The translations under genes and the position numbers were made by a program. Shown piece after piece: positions 1 through 8,652 of a DNA stretch of 64,000 bases. Position 1 is the first letter of the stretch, and each line of letters begins with the position of its first letter. This stretch comes from an uncultured Aquimarina sp. GTDB lineage: Bacteria > Bacteroidota > Bacteroidia > Flavobacteriales > Flavobacteriaceae. The DNA is taken from assembly GCA_947500505.1 (NCBI GenBank), contig CANMSL010000001.1, positions 682,001 through 746,000 of the forward strand, in the 5' to 3' direction. A model generated the notes under the pieces. The model ran no database searches, was not told the origin of the DNA, and saw nothing but the letters and a program-made list of their open reading frames with translations.

Positions 1-49
1 GTAATATTTTTTTGCAAATATAGCGTATACTTTTCAATTGGAGTAGTCT

Positions 50-82
50 AGACCCCAAAGGTTTTAGAAACCTTCAGGGTCT
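50..82. terminator. REP-like hairpin downstream of rnhA
   Basis: This palindrome pairs AGACCC...AAAGGTTT with AAACCTT...GGGTCT and lies just past the rnhA stop. It can act as the rnhA terminator. A very similar palindrome occurs at 29419-29452, so it probably belongs to a dispersed intergenic palindrome family rather than being gene-specific. Confidence 0.55.
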
Positions 83-104
83 TATTGAGTTATTAATAAA
101 ACGC

Positions 105-740
105 TTACTTTCTGCCAAAATCTGCAGGAATTTCACCCCACGCTTTGGTTTCCCATTTTACTATTTTGGTAGTATATGTATTGTTTTTAAGCCAATCGAT
201 TGCTCTATCTACCAGATTAAACATTTCCTTATTCTTTGCATTACGTTGTAGTTTTGTCTTACACGTTTTTCTTTGTACCCAGCCCATTGCAATTTTAGAA
301 TCTGTATATAAAATTCTATCACTACCTTTCTTTTTTAAGTACGCCAATCCATGAACTAAAGCTAAAAACTCACCTATATTATTGGTTCCCTGTGGAAAAG
401 GGCCTTGATGGAAAAGCTGTTTTTCTGTCTGGGTATCTACACCTCTGTATTCCATTTTACCAGGATTTCCACTAGAGGCAGCATCTACAGCAATAGAATA
501 CAAATTGGGTTCTCCTATTTTTTCTAATTGTTTAGAAGTTAAGGAAGATTTTGGTTTGCTTTTTCCTTTGTAATCTTCATAGTCTCCGTTATATGCTTTT
601 TTTGCGATATCAAAAGACTCGAATGACTTATATTTTGCATTCGGATATCCTTTGACAGCTGCTTTGCAATCATCCCATTTAGTATAGATTCCTGGTCTAT
701 GACCTTCCCAAACAACGTAGAATTTTTCTTTTTTTGCCAT
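105..740 (-). CDS. rnhA: Ribonuclease H1 with N-terminal viroplasmin domain
   Basis: This enzyme hydrolyses the RNA strand of RNA-DNA hybrids in the cytoplasm. Residues about 4-50 (YVVWEGHRPGIYTKW, with a later AYNGDY) form the caulimovirus viroplasmin/hybrid-binding domain found in eukaryotic-type RNase H1. Residues about 80-211 are the RNase H fold, with likely catalytic acidic residues D86 (in VDAASSGNPG), E124, D147 (YTDSK) and D207 (PADFGRK). The usual DGACSGNPG motif reads DAASSGNPG, a mild variation. The length of 211 aa fits two-domain Bacteroidota RNase HI proteins. The ATG is directly followed by a Lys-rich start, and it is transcribed alone, in the same direction as purN upstream. 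Confidence 0.93.
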   Translation of the reverse strand: MAKKEKFYVVWEGHRPGIYTKWDDCKAAVKGYPNAKYKSFESFDIAKKAYNGDYEDYKGKSKPKSSLTSKQLEKIGEPNLYSIAVDAASSGNPGKMEYRGVDTQTEKQLFHQGPFPQGTNNIGEFLALVHGLAYLKKKGSDRILYTDSKIAMGWVQRKTCKTKLQRNAKNKEMFNLVDRAIDWLKNNTYTTKIVKWETKAWGEIPADFGRK

Positions 741-785
741 ATTTTGGTTGTTAGTTTATAGAGGATAGTGGGTGGTTTTTAATTT

Positions 786-941
786 TTAATGATCCAAATG
801 CATTTTTGCGTTAGGGATAGAAACGACATCCTTTTTTATTTTGGAGCTTTCAAGAACCTCAGGTCCAAAAATAAAAAAGATACAGTGTATAGCCCGCTCG
901 AACGCCATAATTAATCCTAAATAGGTAACCAGTATATCCAT
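786..941 (-). CDS. Possible 51-aa membrane peptide
   Basis: A short open frame between purN and rnhA. From the ATG at 941 it would encode 51 residues with one hydrophobic segment (ILVTYLGLIMAFERAIHCIF) and a charged C-terminus. I do not recognise it. The upstream extension to 986 is only a GC-rich repeat translated as poly-Pro, so it is excluded. It may be a real small membrane protein or chance coding in a 200-bp spacer. No supporting neighbour or motif exists. Confidence 0.25.
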   Translation of the reverse strand: MDILVTYLGLIMAFERAIHCIFFIFGPEVLESSKIKKDVVSIPNAKMHLDH

Positions 942-951
942 TACACCATAA

Positions 952-1554
952 TTAAGTTCCCCCTTTGGGGGCGGAGGGGGCCTCATCTCTCATTCCCAAC
1001 ACTTTTTCTATAACGGCAGGAAAATGTTTGTATTCTAAAGCGTGAATTGCTTTTGCCACATCATCTGCAGAATCGTCTCTATTTACTGATGTCCTGGCTT
1101 GAAAAATAATTGCTCCTTCATCATAATGCTCATTGACATAATGAATAGTAATACCACTTTCTTTTTCCTTGTTTCGTACTACAGCTTCGTGAACGTGCCT
1201 TCCATACATCCCTTTCCCTCCATACTTCGGGAGTAACGCCGGGTGAATATTAATTACTTTGTTAGGAAAAACATCAATAATCTTTTTAGGAAAAATCCAC
1301 AGAAAACCTGCCAAAACAATGATATCCGGTTGTGCGTCTTTAAGGATGTTTAAAACATCATTAGAATCATAAAAAGATTCTTTATCAAAGTGTAACGCCT
1401 TTACCTGCAGATCATGAGCTCGTTTTAAAACTTTGGCACGCAGGTTGTTAGAGAACACGTGTGTAACCTCTGCATTTTTTTGTTTTTGAAAGTATTTGAT
1501 TATATTTTCGGCGTTGGTACCGGAACCGGAAGCAAAAATTATGATACGCTTCAT
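952..1554 (-). CDS. purN: Phosphoribosylglycinamide formyltransferase
   Basis: Folate-dependent GAR transformylase of purine biosynthesis: it transfers a formyl group from 10-formyl-THF to GAR. The start is set at the ATG at 1554 because the family begins MKRI(I/V)IFASGSGTN; the nine upstream codons look like untranslated leader. Visible motifs are the phosphate-binding SGSGTN loop, the catalytic NIHPALLPKYGG loop with its His, and HYVNEHYDEGAII carrying the catalytic Asp. The last residues (APSAPKGGT) are encoded by a GC-rich palindromic repeat that overruns the normal end of the protein at about KVLGMRDE. Divergent from acpP. Confidence 0.95.
   Translation of the reverse strand: MKRIIIFASGSGTNAENIIKYFQKQKNAEVTHVFSNNLRAKVLKRAHDLQVKALHFDKESFYDSNDVLNILKDAQPDIIVLAGFLWIFPKKIIDVFPNKVINIHPALLPKYGGKGMYGRHVHEAVVRNKEKESGITIHYVNEHYDEGAIIFQARTSVNRDDSADDVAKAIHALEYKHFPAVIEKVLGMRDEAPSAPKGGT
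957..984. repeat. GC-rich palindromic repeat at purN 3' end
   Basis: CCCCCTTTGGGGGCGGAGGGGG is a strikingly GC-rich, partly palindromic tract in an AT-rich neighbourhood. It supplies the last codons of purN (PSAPKGG). Similar CCCCCTTTGGGGG tracts are a known kind of dispersed intergenic repeat in Bacteroidota. I see only one copy in this window. Confidence 0.5.
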
Positions 1555-1667
1555 AGATAGAGTTGTTAATTTAGAGAGCACAAAAAAAATAATAATTATC
1601 CATTTTTAGGCAGCAAAAAGCCAATACTTCCATATATTTGATAAAATACAAATACATTTTTAGAGGA

Positions 1668-1701
1668 TTGTGGGGTTTTAAAATAAAGTTTTTTATTTTT
1701 G
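1668..1701 (+). promoter_or_regulatory. Bacteroidota-type promoter for acpP
   Basis: TTG at 1668-1670 (-33 element) is followed 23 bases later by TATTTTTG at 1694-1701, which matches the -7 consensus TAnnTTTG of the primary sigma factor in this phylum. The transcript would start near 1708, leaving a short A-rich leader before the ATG at 1733. Confidence 0.6.
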
Positions 1702-1732
1702 CCACCTAATTAAAAAATTAAAATTAAACATT

Positions 1733-1966
1733 ATGTCAGACATTGCATCAAGAGTAAAAGCGATAATCGTTGACAAATTAGGAGTAGACGAAAATGAGGT
1801 TGTAACTGAAGCTAGCTTCACAAATGACCTGGGCGCTGATTCGTTAGACACTGTAGAATTGATTATGGAATTCGAAAAAGAATTCGATATTCAGATTCCA
1901 GATGATCAAGCTGAAAACATTGCAACAGTTGGTCAAGCAATATCTTATATTGAAGACGCAAAGTAA
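1733..1966 (+). CDS. acpP: Acyl carrier protein
   Basis: Carries growing acyl chains on 4'-phosphopantetheine during fatty acid synthesis. It is a 77-residue acidic helical protein with the phosphopantetheine attachment motif [10 protein letters not shown]37 is the modified Ser. Directly upstream of fabF (17 nt gap) and rnc, the usual order. A promoter box lies about 30 bases upstream, so this is the first gene of the acpP-fabF-rnc operon. Confidence 0.98.
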   Translation: MSDIASRVKAIIVDKLGVDENEVVTEASFTNDLGADSLDTVELIMEFEKEFDIQIPDDQAENIATVGQAISYIEDAK

Positions 1967-1983
1967 TAACTTCACAACACAAT

Positions 1984-3237
1984 ATGAATCTTAAGCGAGT
2001 TGTAGTCACAGGACTAGGGGCATTGACGCCCATCGGTAACAATATTGAAGAATATTGGGATGGATTAGCAAATGGCAAGAGCGGTTGCGCTCCCATTACT
2101 TATTTTGACACCGAACATTTCAAGACTAAATTTGCTTGCGAAGTCAAAAATTACAACCCAGAAGACTTTTTTGATAGGAAAGAAGCACGTAAACTTGATA
2201 AATTTGCGCAGTATGCTATTGTTTCTTCAGAAGAAGCAATAAAAGATGCCGGATTCGACCTTGAGAAGGTAGATAAATTTAGAGTTGGTGTTATCTGGGG
2301 TGCTGGTATCGGTGGATTAGAAACTTTTCAGGAAGAAGTAATTGGTTATGCCAAAGGGAATGGAACTCCGCGTTTTAATCCTTTCTTCATCCCGAAAATG
2401 ATTGCCGACATTGCTCCTGGACATATTTCTATAAGAAATGGTTTTATGGGTCCTAACTATACCACAGTTTCGGCTTGTGCTTCTTCTGCCAATTCCATGA
2501 TCGATGCCTTAAACTATATTCGTTTAGGACATTGCGACATCATTGTTACCGGAGGAAGTGAAGCAGCAGTTACTATTGCTGGTATGGGAGGATTTAATGC
2601 TATGCATGCGCTATCTACAAGAAATGAAAGTCCGGAATCTGCCTCCAGACCTTTTGATGCTACCAGAGATGGTTTTGTATTAGGAGAAGGTGGTGGAGCC
2701 CTTATTCTTGAAGAATATGAACATGCCAAAGCACGTGGCGCTAAAATCTATGCAGAAGTCGTGGGTGGTGGAATGTCTAGTGATGCTTATCACATGACAG
2801 CACCTCACCCGGACGGAATCGGAGTAGAACGTGTAATGCTTAATTGTTTAAAAGATGCAGGTGTACAACCAGAACAAGTAGACGCTATAAACACTCACGG
2901 AACATCCACCCCATTAGGTGATGTTGCAGAATTGAAAGCTATTACTAAAGTTTTTGGTGATCACGCACCGAACATTAATATAAATTCGACAAAATCTATG
3001 ACAGGACACTTACTGGGTGCTGCAGGAGCTATTGAAGCTATCGCTTCTATTTTAGCAATGCAAAACAGTTTGATTCCTCCAACGATCAACCACACTACTG
3101 TGGATGAAAACATAGATCCTACGTTAAATTTAACCTTAAACAAAGCTCAAAAGCGTGAGATTAGCTATGCGATGAGCAATACATTTGGCTTCGGAGGTCA
3201 TAATGCTTGTGTTTTATTTAAAAAACTAGACGAATAA
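1984..3237 (+). CDS. fabF: Beta-ketoacyl-ACP synthase II
   Basis: Condensing enzyme of type II fatty acid elongation. It joins malonyl-ACP to acyl-ACP with loss of CO2. The 417 residues are full length. The thiolase-fold catalytic set is visible: C165 in SACASSAN, H305 in NTHGTSTPLGD, K337 and H342 in STKSMTGHLLGA, plus the C-terminal NTFGFGGHN glycine loop. It starts 17 nt after acpP and ends 2 nt before rnc, so the three are co-transcribed. Confidence 0.98.
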   Translation: MNLKRVVVTGLGALTPIGNNIEEYWDGLANGKSGCAPITYFDTEHFKTKFACEVKNYNPEDFFDRKEARKLDKFAQYAIVSSEEAIKDAGFDLEKVDKFRVGVIWGAGIGGLETFQEEVIGYAKGNGTPRFNPFFIPKMIADIAPGHISIRNGFMGPNYTTVSACASSANSMIDALNYIRLGHCDIIVTGGSEAAVTIAGMGGFNAMHALSTRNESPESASRPFDATRDGFVLGEGGGALILEEYEHAKARGAKIYAEVVGGGMSSDAYHMTAPHPDGIGVERVMLNCLKDAGVQPEQVDAINTHGTSTPLGDVAELKAITKVFGDHAPNININSTKSMTGHLLGAAGAIEAIASILAMQNSLIPPTINHTTVDENIDPTLNLTLNKAQKREISYAMSNTFGFGGHNACVLFKKLDE

Positions 3238-3239
3238 TA

Positions 3240-3977
3240 ATGAGTGTTATTCGCAACATACTAAATTCCCGCTCTGAAAAGAACGGGAATTTTTTTTCTA
3301 AAATTCAGAATATTCTGGGATTTAAACCCAAAAGTATAGCTCCTTACGAAAAAGCTTTTACGCATAGATCCCTAAATCTAAAGGATAAAAAAGGAAACGC
3401 TGTTAATTACGAAAGGCTGGAATTTCTTGGTGATGCTATGCTAAGTAGCGTTATTGCTGCGCATTTATTTAAGGAAGTACCCGAGGGTAATGAAGGGTAT
3501 CTTACTAAAATGCGTGCTAAGGTAGTTAGTAGAAAACATTTGAACGAACTGGGAAAGGATCTGAAATTGATAGACCTGGTCCGTACAAACATTCCCAAAT
3601 CTCAATTTGGAATCAATATTCATGGAAACTTATTTGAAGCATTGATAGGAGCAATTTATCTGGACAGAGGTTTTGTTTATTGTGAGCGTTTTATACACGA
3701 GGCTGTTATTAATCCGTATGTTGATATAGATAGTCTGGAGGGGCAGATTATCAGTTATAAAAGTTTATTGATTGAATGGTGTCAAAAAGTAAAAAAGAAT
3801 TTTAACTACGAAATTTATGAGGATACCGGAAAAGATGAAACGAAGCATTTTGCAGTAAAACTTTGGATTGATGAGAAAGTAGTTGCAAAAGCAAGAGCTA
3901 CTTCAAAGAAAAAAGCGGAGGAAAAAGCATCCAAAAGAGCTTATTTTGCTTTTCAGTCAAAAATTAATTTCCCATAA
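3240..3977 (+). CDS. rnc: Ribonuclease III
   Basis: Double-strand-specific endoribonuclease used in rRNA processing and mRNA decay. The catalytic domain (about residues 20-170) contains the signature YERLEFLGDAML and the second metal-site segment ALIGAIYLDRG. A double-stranded RNA-binding domain follows (about 175-240, ending TSKKKAEEKASKRAY). It starts 2 nt after the fabF stop. The first 20 codons contain a perfect 9-bp hairpin followed by a T-run (3263-3297), which looks like an intrinsic terminator inside the gene. Confidence 0.96.
   Translation: MSVIRNILNSRSEKNGNFFSKIQNILGFKPKSIAPYEKAFTHRSLNLKDKKGNAVNYERLEFLGDAMLSSVIAAHLFKEVPEGNEGYLTKMRAKVVSRKHLNELGKDLKLIDLVRTNIPKSQFGINIHGNLFEALIGAIYLDRGFVYCERFIHEAVINPYVDIDSLEGQIISYKSLLIEWCQKVKKNFNYEIYEDTGKDETKHFAVKLWIDEKVVAKARATSKKKAEEKASKRAYFAFQSKINFP
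3263..3297 (+). terminator. Terminator-like hairpin inside the rnc start
   Basis: AAATTCCCG (3263-3271) pairs perfectly with CGGGAATTT (3284-3292) over a 12-nt loop, and T residues run from 3290 to 3297. It lies 26 nt after the fabF stop, within codons 9-20 of rnc. It has the textbook shape of an intrinsic terminator for acpP-fabF, so only read-through transcripts would yield full rnc mRNA. Confidence 0.6.
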
Positions 3978-4178
3978 ATTAGAATTCTTTTTTTTCGATT
4001 CTATTAAAAAAGTATTAATAAATTACATATATCACTATTTTACCTTCGTACTGATATCTAAGCAAAACTAAAAGATACTAACTCAATCGTTTTCGTACAA
4101 TATCTTTATGTTTTATTAAACTCGTAAGGAGATTTTATTTGTATATTTCTCGATAATTCTGGAAAAATGTAATTTCTA

Positions 4179-4670
4179 ATGGCGATCCAAAGGTTAGTTT
4201 TAGATACTATTATGGATGATGATTATGATCTAATCGCCATTCATTGTTCGTTAGCTCCATATCGATTAGCATTTACACTAAATAAGTATGTAAACCTACA
4301 GCTTTTCAGAAAAAGAGGAGATATAAAATTTGAATATGATACATACTCGACTGCCTTTCCGTTGTTTCAGTATCATGATCATTTTCAATATAATACGTAT
4401 AGTCTTTTGGGAAACAAATTCAGGACCAAAATTCAAACTGAAATTGCACCTATAAAAGGTTTATTTGCGGATGTAGAGGATCGTTATATTACTGAACATC
4501 TAATTCCGGAACTAAAAAATGTGGATTACTTTTTGAAGATTGAGGCAGAAACTTCTCAATTTTCAAGTAAATCATTAACAACAAAATTATTAAGTATTCC
4601 CCAAATCGTCACAGCTTATGTTGTAGATTATACGCAACTAAAGTCAAAAAATAATTTAATATTTGAATAA
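4179..4670 (+). CDS. IPExxxVDY family protein
   Basis: A Bacteroidota-specific family of unknown function, named for a conserved C-terminal motif. Here that motif reads IPQIVTAYVVDY at about residues 143-154, so the E is replaced by Q. The 163 residues appear cytosolic, with no signal peptide or membrane segment. Its stop codon overlaps the pyk start (TAATG), so it is translationally coupled to pyruvate kinase, an arrangement conserved in flavobacteria. The function is unknown; a role linked to glycolysis is only suggested by position. Confidence 0.88.
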   Translation: MAIQRLVLDTIMDDDYDLIAIHCSLAPYRLAFTLNKYVNLQLFRKRGDIKFEYDTYSTAFPLFQYHDHFQYNTYSLLGNKFRTKIQTEIAPIKGLFADVEDRYITEHLIPELKNVDYFLKIEAETSQFSSKSLTTKLLSIPQIVTAYVVDYTQLKSKNNLIFE

Positions 4671-6097
4671 TGCCAAAAACTAAGAAAACTAAGATAGTGG
4701 CAACACTTGGACCTGCTACCAGTACAAAAGAAGTACTGAAAAACATGCTTGATGCAGGTGTAAATGTTTTTAGAATAAACTTTTCTCACGCAGATTATGA
4801 TGATGTTAAAGAGCGTGTAAAAATGATACGTGATTTAAGTGAAACACACCGTTACAATGCTGCTATACTAGCAGATTTACAAGGACCAAAATTAAGGGTC
4901 GGTGTCATGAAAGGTGATATTATCGTCAATGATGGTGATCATATTAATTTTGTTACCGGTAAACCTTTTGAAGGTACGAAAGAAAAAGTATATATGAATT
5001 ATTCTAATTTTCCAAAAGATGTAAAATCAGGAGAACGTGTTTTACTGGATGACGGAAAGTTAATTTTTGAAGTAGTTTCATCTAATAATAAAGACACCGT
5101 TAAGGCCAAAGTAATTCAGGGAGGCCCTTTGAGATCTAAAAAAGGGGTAAACCTTCCGAATACTAATATTTCTTTACCCGCACTTACAGAAAAAGATGTA
5201 AAAGATGCAATTTTTGCTTGTAGTTTACAAGTAGATTGGATTGCACTATCATTTGTGCGTCACGCACAGGATCTTATCGGATTACAGGATTTAATTAAAG
5301 AACATAGTGAACATAAAATCCCAATAGTTGCAAAAATCGAAAAACCGGAGGGTGTCGAAAATATAGATAAGATTGTTGCGTATTGTGATGGTTTAATGGT
5401 CGCAAGAGGAGATCTTGGTGTTGAAATCCCTGCTCAAGAGGTTCCGTTAATTCAAAAGAAACTAGTTTTAAAAGCAAAAACCGCCAGAATACCTGTGATT
5501 ATTGCTACACAGATGATGGAAACTATGATTGATAGTTTAACTCCTACCCGCGCAGAAGTTAATGATGTAGCAAATTCGGTAATGGATGGGGCAGATGCGG
5601 TAATGTTATCTGGTGAGACATCAGTGGGTAAATATCCTGTACAGGTTATTGAAACAATGACCAAAATTATCAATAGTGTAGAGAACTCTGATCTTATTCA
5701 GGTACCCCAAAATCCTCCTCATATCAGAACCAATCGATTTATTACAAAATCAATTTGTTACCATGCAGCACATATGGCGAATGATATCAATGCCAAAGCT
5801 ATTTGCACCTTAACTAATAGTGGATATACTGCTTTTCAGATATCCGCCTGGAGACCTGGAGCACATATCTTAGTTTTTACCGGTAATAAACGTATCCTTT
5901 CTCAACTTAGCCTTCTTTGGGGGGTTAAGGCCTTTTACTATGATAAATATGTAAGTACCGATCAAACAGTAGAAGACGTTAATAGTCTAGCCTTAGAACG
6001 CGGTTTTGTAGAAAAGGGCGATATGCTTATTAATCTTGCGGCTATGCCTGTAGCCGAAAAAGGAATGGTAAACACCTTGAGGGTATCCCAAACGTAA
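4670..6097 (+). CDS. pyk: Pyruvate kinase
   Basis: Final ATP-producing step of glycolysis: phosphoenolpyruvate + ADP to pyruvate + ATP. At 475 residues it is full length. Visible landmarks are the N-terminal TKIVATLGPAT, NFSHAD, the active-site segment IVAKIEKPEGVENI with its catalytic Lys, ARGDLGVEIP, ATQMMETMI, and AVMLSGETSVG. The C-terminal allosteric domain is present. Overlaps the upstream IPExxxVDY gene by 1 nt and is followed by a strong bidirectional terminator. Confidence 0.97.
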   Translation: MPKTKKTKIVATLGPATSTKEVLKNMLDAGVNVFRINFSHADYDDVKERVKMIRDLSETHRYNAAILADLQGPKLRVGVMKGDIIVNDGDHINFVTGKPFEGTKEKVYMNYSNFPKDVKSGERVLLDDGKLIFEVVSSNNKDTVKAKVIQGGPLRSKKGVNLPNTNISLPALTEKDVKDAIFACSLQVDWIALSFVRHAQDLIGLQDLIKEHSEHKIPIVAKIEKPEGVENIDKIVAYCDGLMVARGDLGVEIPAQEVPLIQKKLVLKAKTARIPVIIATQMMETMIDSLTPTRAEVNDVANSVMDGADAVMLSGETSVGKYPVQVIETMTKIINSVENSDLIQVPQNPPHIRTNRFITKSICYHAAHMANDINAKAICTLTNSGYTAFQISAWRPGAHILVFTGNKRILSQLSLLWGVKAFYYDKYVSTDQTVEDVNSLALERGFVEKGDMLINLAAMPVAEKGMVNTLRVSQT

Positions 6098-6121
6098 TTA
6101 TAATTCGAAAAATAAGTATTA

Positions 6122-6159
6122 AGAAAAGTAGACTGCTCATATTAGTAGTCTACTTTTCT
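6122..6159. terminator. Bidirectional terminator, pyk / response regulator
   Basis: AGAAAAGTAGACT (6122-6134) pairs perfectly with AGTCTACTTTTCT (6147-6159) over a 12-nt loop. It is A-rich on one side and T-rich on the other, so it can terminate the convergent pyk and response regulator transcripts. Confidence 0.85.
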
Positions 6160-6168
6160 ATTTTACTC

Positions 6169-6576
6169 TTACGCAGGACTAAAGATTGACTCTAAATCTC
6201 CTATCGTAACAGGTTTGATTAGATAATCTTTAATGCCTCTCATCTTTTTTGCCCTATTGATATCAATTGGATTAATGGAGGAACTAACAATATAAACCGT
6301 GATAATTTTTCCAAATTTATTCTTAATAGAAATAAACCTTTCTAAAAACTGCCATCCATCCATTACTGGCATATCAAGATCTAAGAATATAATTTCCGGT
6401 ATATCTTCCTCTTCTAAATCCTCCGAAATTTTCTGAAAATAGCTCAAAGCTACTTTTCCATTTTCAAAGATCAGTAAGTCCTGACAAAGCTGCTTCGCCT
6501 CAATGATTCGTTTAACTAAACTTACGTAGACATTATCATCATCGATAATACATGCCACTCTTATTTTATCGCCCAT
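6169..6576 (-). CDS. Response regulator receiver protein (single domain)
   Basis: A CheY/Rcp1-like receiver with no output domain, so it probably acts through protein contact or a phosphorelay. Visible are the acidic pocket IIDDDN, the phosphoacceptor region IIFLDLDMPVMDG (first Asp, about D66 from this start), the SSS switch residues (VYIVSSS) and the conserved Lys in LIKPV. The ATG at 6576 is preferred: a longer frame would begin with TTG at 6603 and overlap the kinase stop. It lies 16 nt downstream of the histidine kinase, which is its likely partner. Confidence 0.9.
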   Translation of the reverse strand: MGDKIRVACIIDDDNVYVSLVKRIIEAKQLCQDLLIFENGKVALSYFQKISEDLEEEDIPEIIFLDLDMPVMDGWQFLERFISIKNKFGKIITVYIVSSSINPIDINRAKKMRGIKDYLIKPVTIGDLESIFSPA

Positions 6577-6592
6577 TTTATAAGAATTGTCA

Positions 6593-8044
6593 TTAAAATT
6601 CAATCGTAAATGTCGTGCCTTTATTCACTTCACTTTCTACATTTATAGTACCATCCAAGGATTCTACTTGATTTTTTGTTAAAAACAAGCCAATACCAAC
6701 AGCGTCTTTGTTGTAATGAAACGTCTTGTACATACCAAATACTTTATCTTTAAAAAGTGAAAGATCAATTCCTCTTCCATTATCCGAAACCTTTAAGTAT
6801 GTACTTCCCTTTTCCATATATGATTTTATAGTGATAACAGGATCTCTTTCCGGATGTTTATATTTGATCGCATTAGTAATTAAATTCAATAGGATACTCT
6901 CCAGATAAGCTGGTATATAATTAATCTTTTCGACCTGACTGAAATCAGAACGTATTTGGCAATTACTGATACTTATCATATGACTAATTCCATTAATTAC
7001 CAGTTTCAGCGCATCCTTAAATTTTACCGGTACTCTTTCTTGCTTATTATTGGTTTGTATGGTAACTATTTCATTAAGGTGTTCTATCGTAGTATTTAGA
7101 TTAGAAGAAATGGTTTTAACCTCTTTTATTAGTTCTTCTTTTTCCTTAGGATCGTCTATGTCTTCAATAAGTTGAGCTAACAAAGATAGGTTACTGGTAT
7201 GAGACCTAAGATTATGAGATACTATATGTGCAAAATTAAATAACCTGGAATTCTGAGCAGCAATAATATCTACAGATTTCTGTAATCTGACTTCTTTTCT
7301 TTTGATATCATCAATATCCTGGAAAACACCACGAATACCAATTATTTCTTTATTTTCGTTATATACAGGCTTTCCAATTGCTCGCGCCCAAAACTCTCTG
7401 TTATTAGCAGTAACCATTTTTATTTCGGTACTGAACGGTGTTCCCATCATTGCGCAGTTGAAAAAACTATCTGCTGCTAATTGTCTGCAATCCTCTGTAT
7501 AATAGTTTGCAGAATCTTTAAGAGAAGGTTTATAATCTTCTGGGTATTCTAATATTCTATAAGTTTCAAAATCCCAGTAACTTTCTTTTTTCCTAAAATC
7601 CACGTGCCAACTTCCTGTAGAAGTCATCTGAGCTGTTTCTTTATAATAGAAATTATCCTTTTTTATTGTTTTATCAGGTTCTAATTTGGTTTCAAAGAAA
7701 AACAAAAAACGTATTCCTGCCTTAATATTTACCGGTAGTTCATCATTAGTTGCACATCTGAATAACTGATACTTTCTATTCTTGTTAAGTATTTTAATAT
7801 GCTGCTTAAAACTTACATTATTAATTCGATAATTAAGAAAATTATCTCTAAAAACATCTACATCTTCTTTGTGAAGAAGATGTTCTAAAAAGTAATCAAA
7901 ATTAGGTGGAACATCCTTTTTTGAATATCCAAGGATTTCATAGAACTTATCCGACCAATTCTCAACATACGGATTCTTATGCAGCTGCCAATAACCCGTA
8001 TTGAAATCCTGCATTACATTGTTAAAAAATTCATTTTTGAGCAT
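6593..8044 (-). CDS. PAS-domain sensor histidine kinase (cytosolic)
   Basis: A 483-residue two-component kinase with no membrane segment. The N-terminus holds PAS-like domains (about 15-120 and 135-250, with PAC-type ends such as IIGIRGVFQDIDDIK). The dimerisation/phosphoacceptor region has FAHIVSHNLRSHTSN with H277. The ATPase domain shows the N box (NLITNAIKYKHPE), G box (VSDNGRGID) and GIGLFLTKNQVE. The HNLRSH-type H box is typical of Bacteroidota kinases paired with stand-alone receivers. The stop lies just before the response regulator start; the stimulus is unknown. Confidence 0.93.
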   Translation of the reverse strand: MLKNEFFNNVMQDFNTGYWQLHKNPYVENWSDKFYEILGYSKKDVPPNFDYFLEHLLHKEDVDVFRDNFLNYRINNVSFKQHIKILNKNRKYQLFRCATNDELPVNIKAGIRFLFFFETKLEPDKTIKKDNFYYKETAQMTSTGSWHVDFRKKESYWDFETYRILEYPEDYKPSLKDSANYYTEDCRQLAADSFFNCAMMGTPFSTEIKMVTANNREFWARAIGKPVYNENKEIIGIRGVFQDIDDIKRKEVRLQKSVDIIAAQNSRLFNFAHIVSHNLRSHTSNLSLLAQLIEDIDDPKEKEELIKEVKTISSNLNTTIEHLNEIVTIQTNNKQERVPVKFKDALKLVINGISHMISISNCQIRSDFSQVEKINYIPAYLESILLNLITNAIKYKHPERDPVITIKSYMEKGSTYLKVSDNGRGIDLSLFKDKVFGMYKTFHYNKDAVGIGLFLTKNQVESLDGTINVESEVNKGTTFTIEF

Positions 8045-8085
8045 TTTAAGTTGGTTAAAAAATGATCCCTACAAGATAAGAATTT

Positions 8086-8481
8086 CTAATTGTTTTCCTC
8101 AATTTTGTCTAATCTAATAGAGAGTGCTTTGGTTGAAATTTGCACCTCCACAAAGGATAAAAGAAGTGAAATCATTAAAGCTAGTAAGCTTATTCCAAAT
8201 ATGATATTCGCCAAACCGTTTTCTTCCACATATAATAAAAACATAGTGATGACACTTGTAAGAAAACTTACTATGGCTATCGCCTGCATATTTCTTATCA
8301 GCCAAAGTCGTTTTCTGAGGTTTCTGATTTGTAATACGGTATTATTTGATGGTGTATTCAAATACTCCTCATATAGTTGGCGTATTAATCCAGCTATAGC
8401 AAGATATCGTGCATTATACGCCAACATAGTTAAAGATATTGCAGGAAAAAGTAATGCTGGGATGCTCATAGTAAGTGTCAT
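8086..8481 (-). CDS. DUF2721 family membrane protein
   Basis: A 131-residue integral membrane protein. The hydrophobic N-terminal segment (SIPALLFPAISLTMLAYN) is followed by an amphipathic arginine-rich stretch (LRKRLWLIRNMQ) and two further transmembrane helices. This matches the DUF2721 family in length and layout. The molecular function of the family is not known. It lies 41 nt upstream of the kinase gene in the same direction and could share a transcript with it. Confidence 0.8.
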   Translation of the reverse strand: MTLTMSIPALLFPAISLTMLAYNARYLAIAGLIRQLYEEYLNTPSNNTVLQIRNLRKRLWLIRNMQAIAIVSFLTSVITMFLLYVEENGLANIIFGISLLALMISLLLSFVEVQISTKALSIRLDKIEENN

Positions 8482-8586
8482 AGAAAGCTTTTTAGATACT
8501 AATTTACTTCAAAACTTATATTCTGACTGCTTTTAACCTTATAAATCATCGCTTTTACTATATTAAGAAATCATTCTTTAAAACAG

Positions 8587-8617
8587 AGTAGTGAACAAGG
8601 TATGCTTGTTCACTACT
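8587..8617 (-). terminator. Hairpin downstream of collagen-like lipoprotein gene
   Basis: AGTAGTGAACAAG (8587-8599) pairs perfectly with CTTGTTCACTACT (8605-8617) over a 5-nt loop, 36 nt past the stop of the lipoprotein gene at 8653. There is only a weak T-run, but the stem is long. Confidence 0.7.
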
Positions 8618-8652
8618 ACAAATCCTAAATCCCAAATAAGACTCACTAAATT

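Noticed and set aside
786..986. Full 66-codon frame starting in the GC-rich repeat
   Set aside because: The first 15 residues are translated repeat overlapping purN; only the part from the ATG at 941 is kept, with low confidence.
8090..8536. A 148-codon frame antisense to the DUF2721 gene
   Set aside because: It lies wholly opposite a membrane protein with clear family features and has no recognisable domain.
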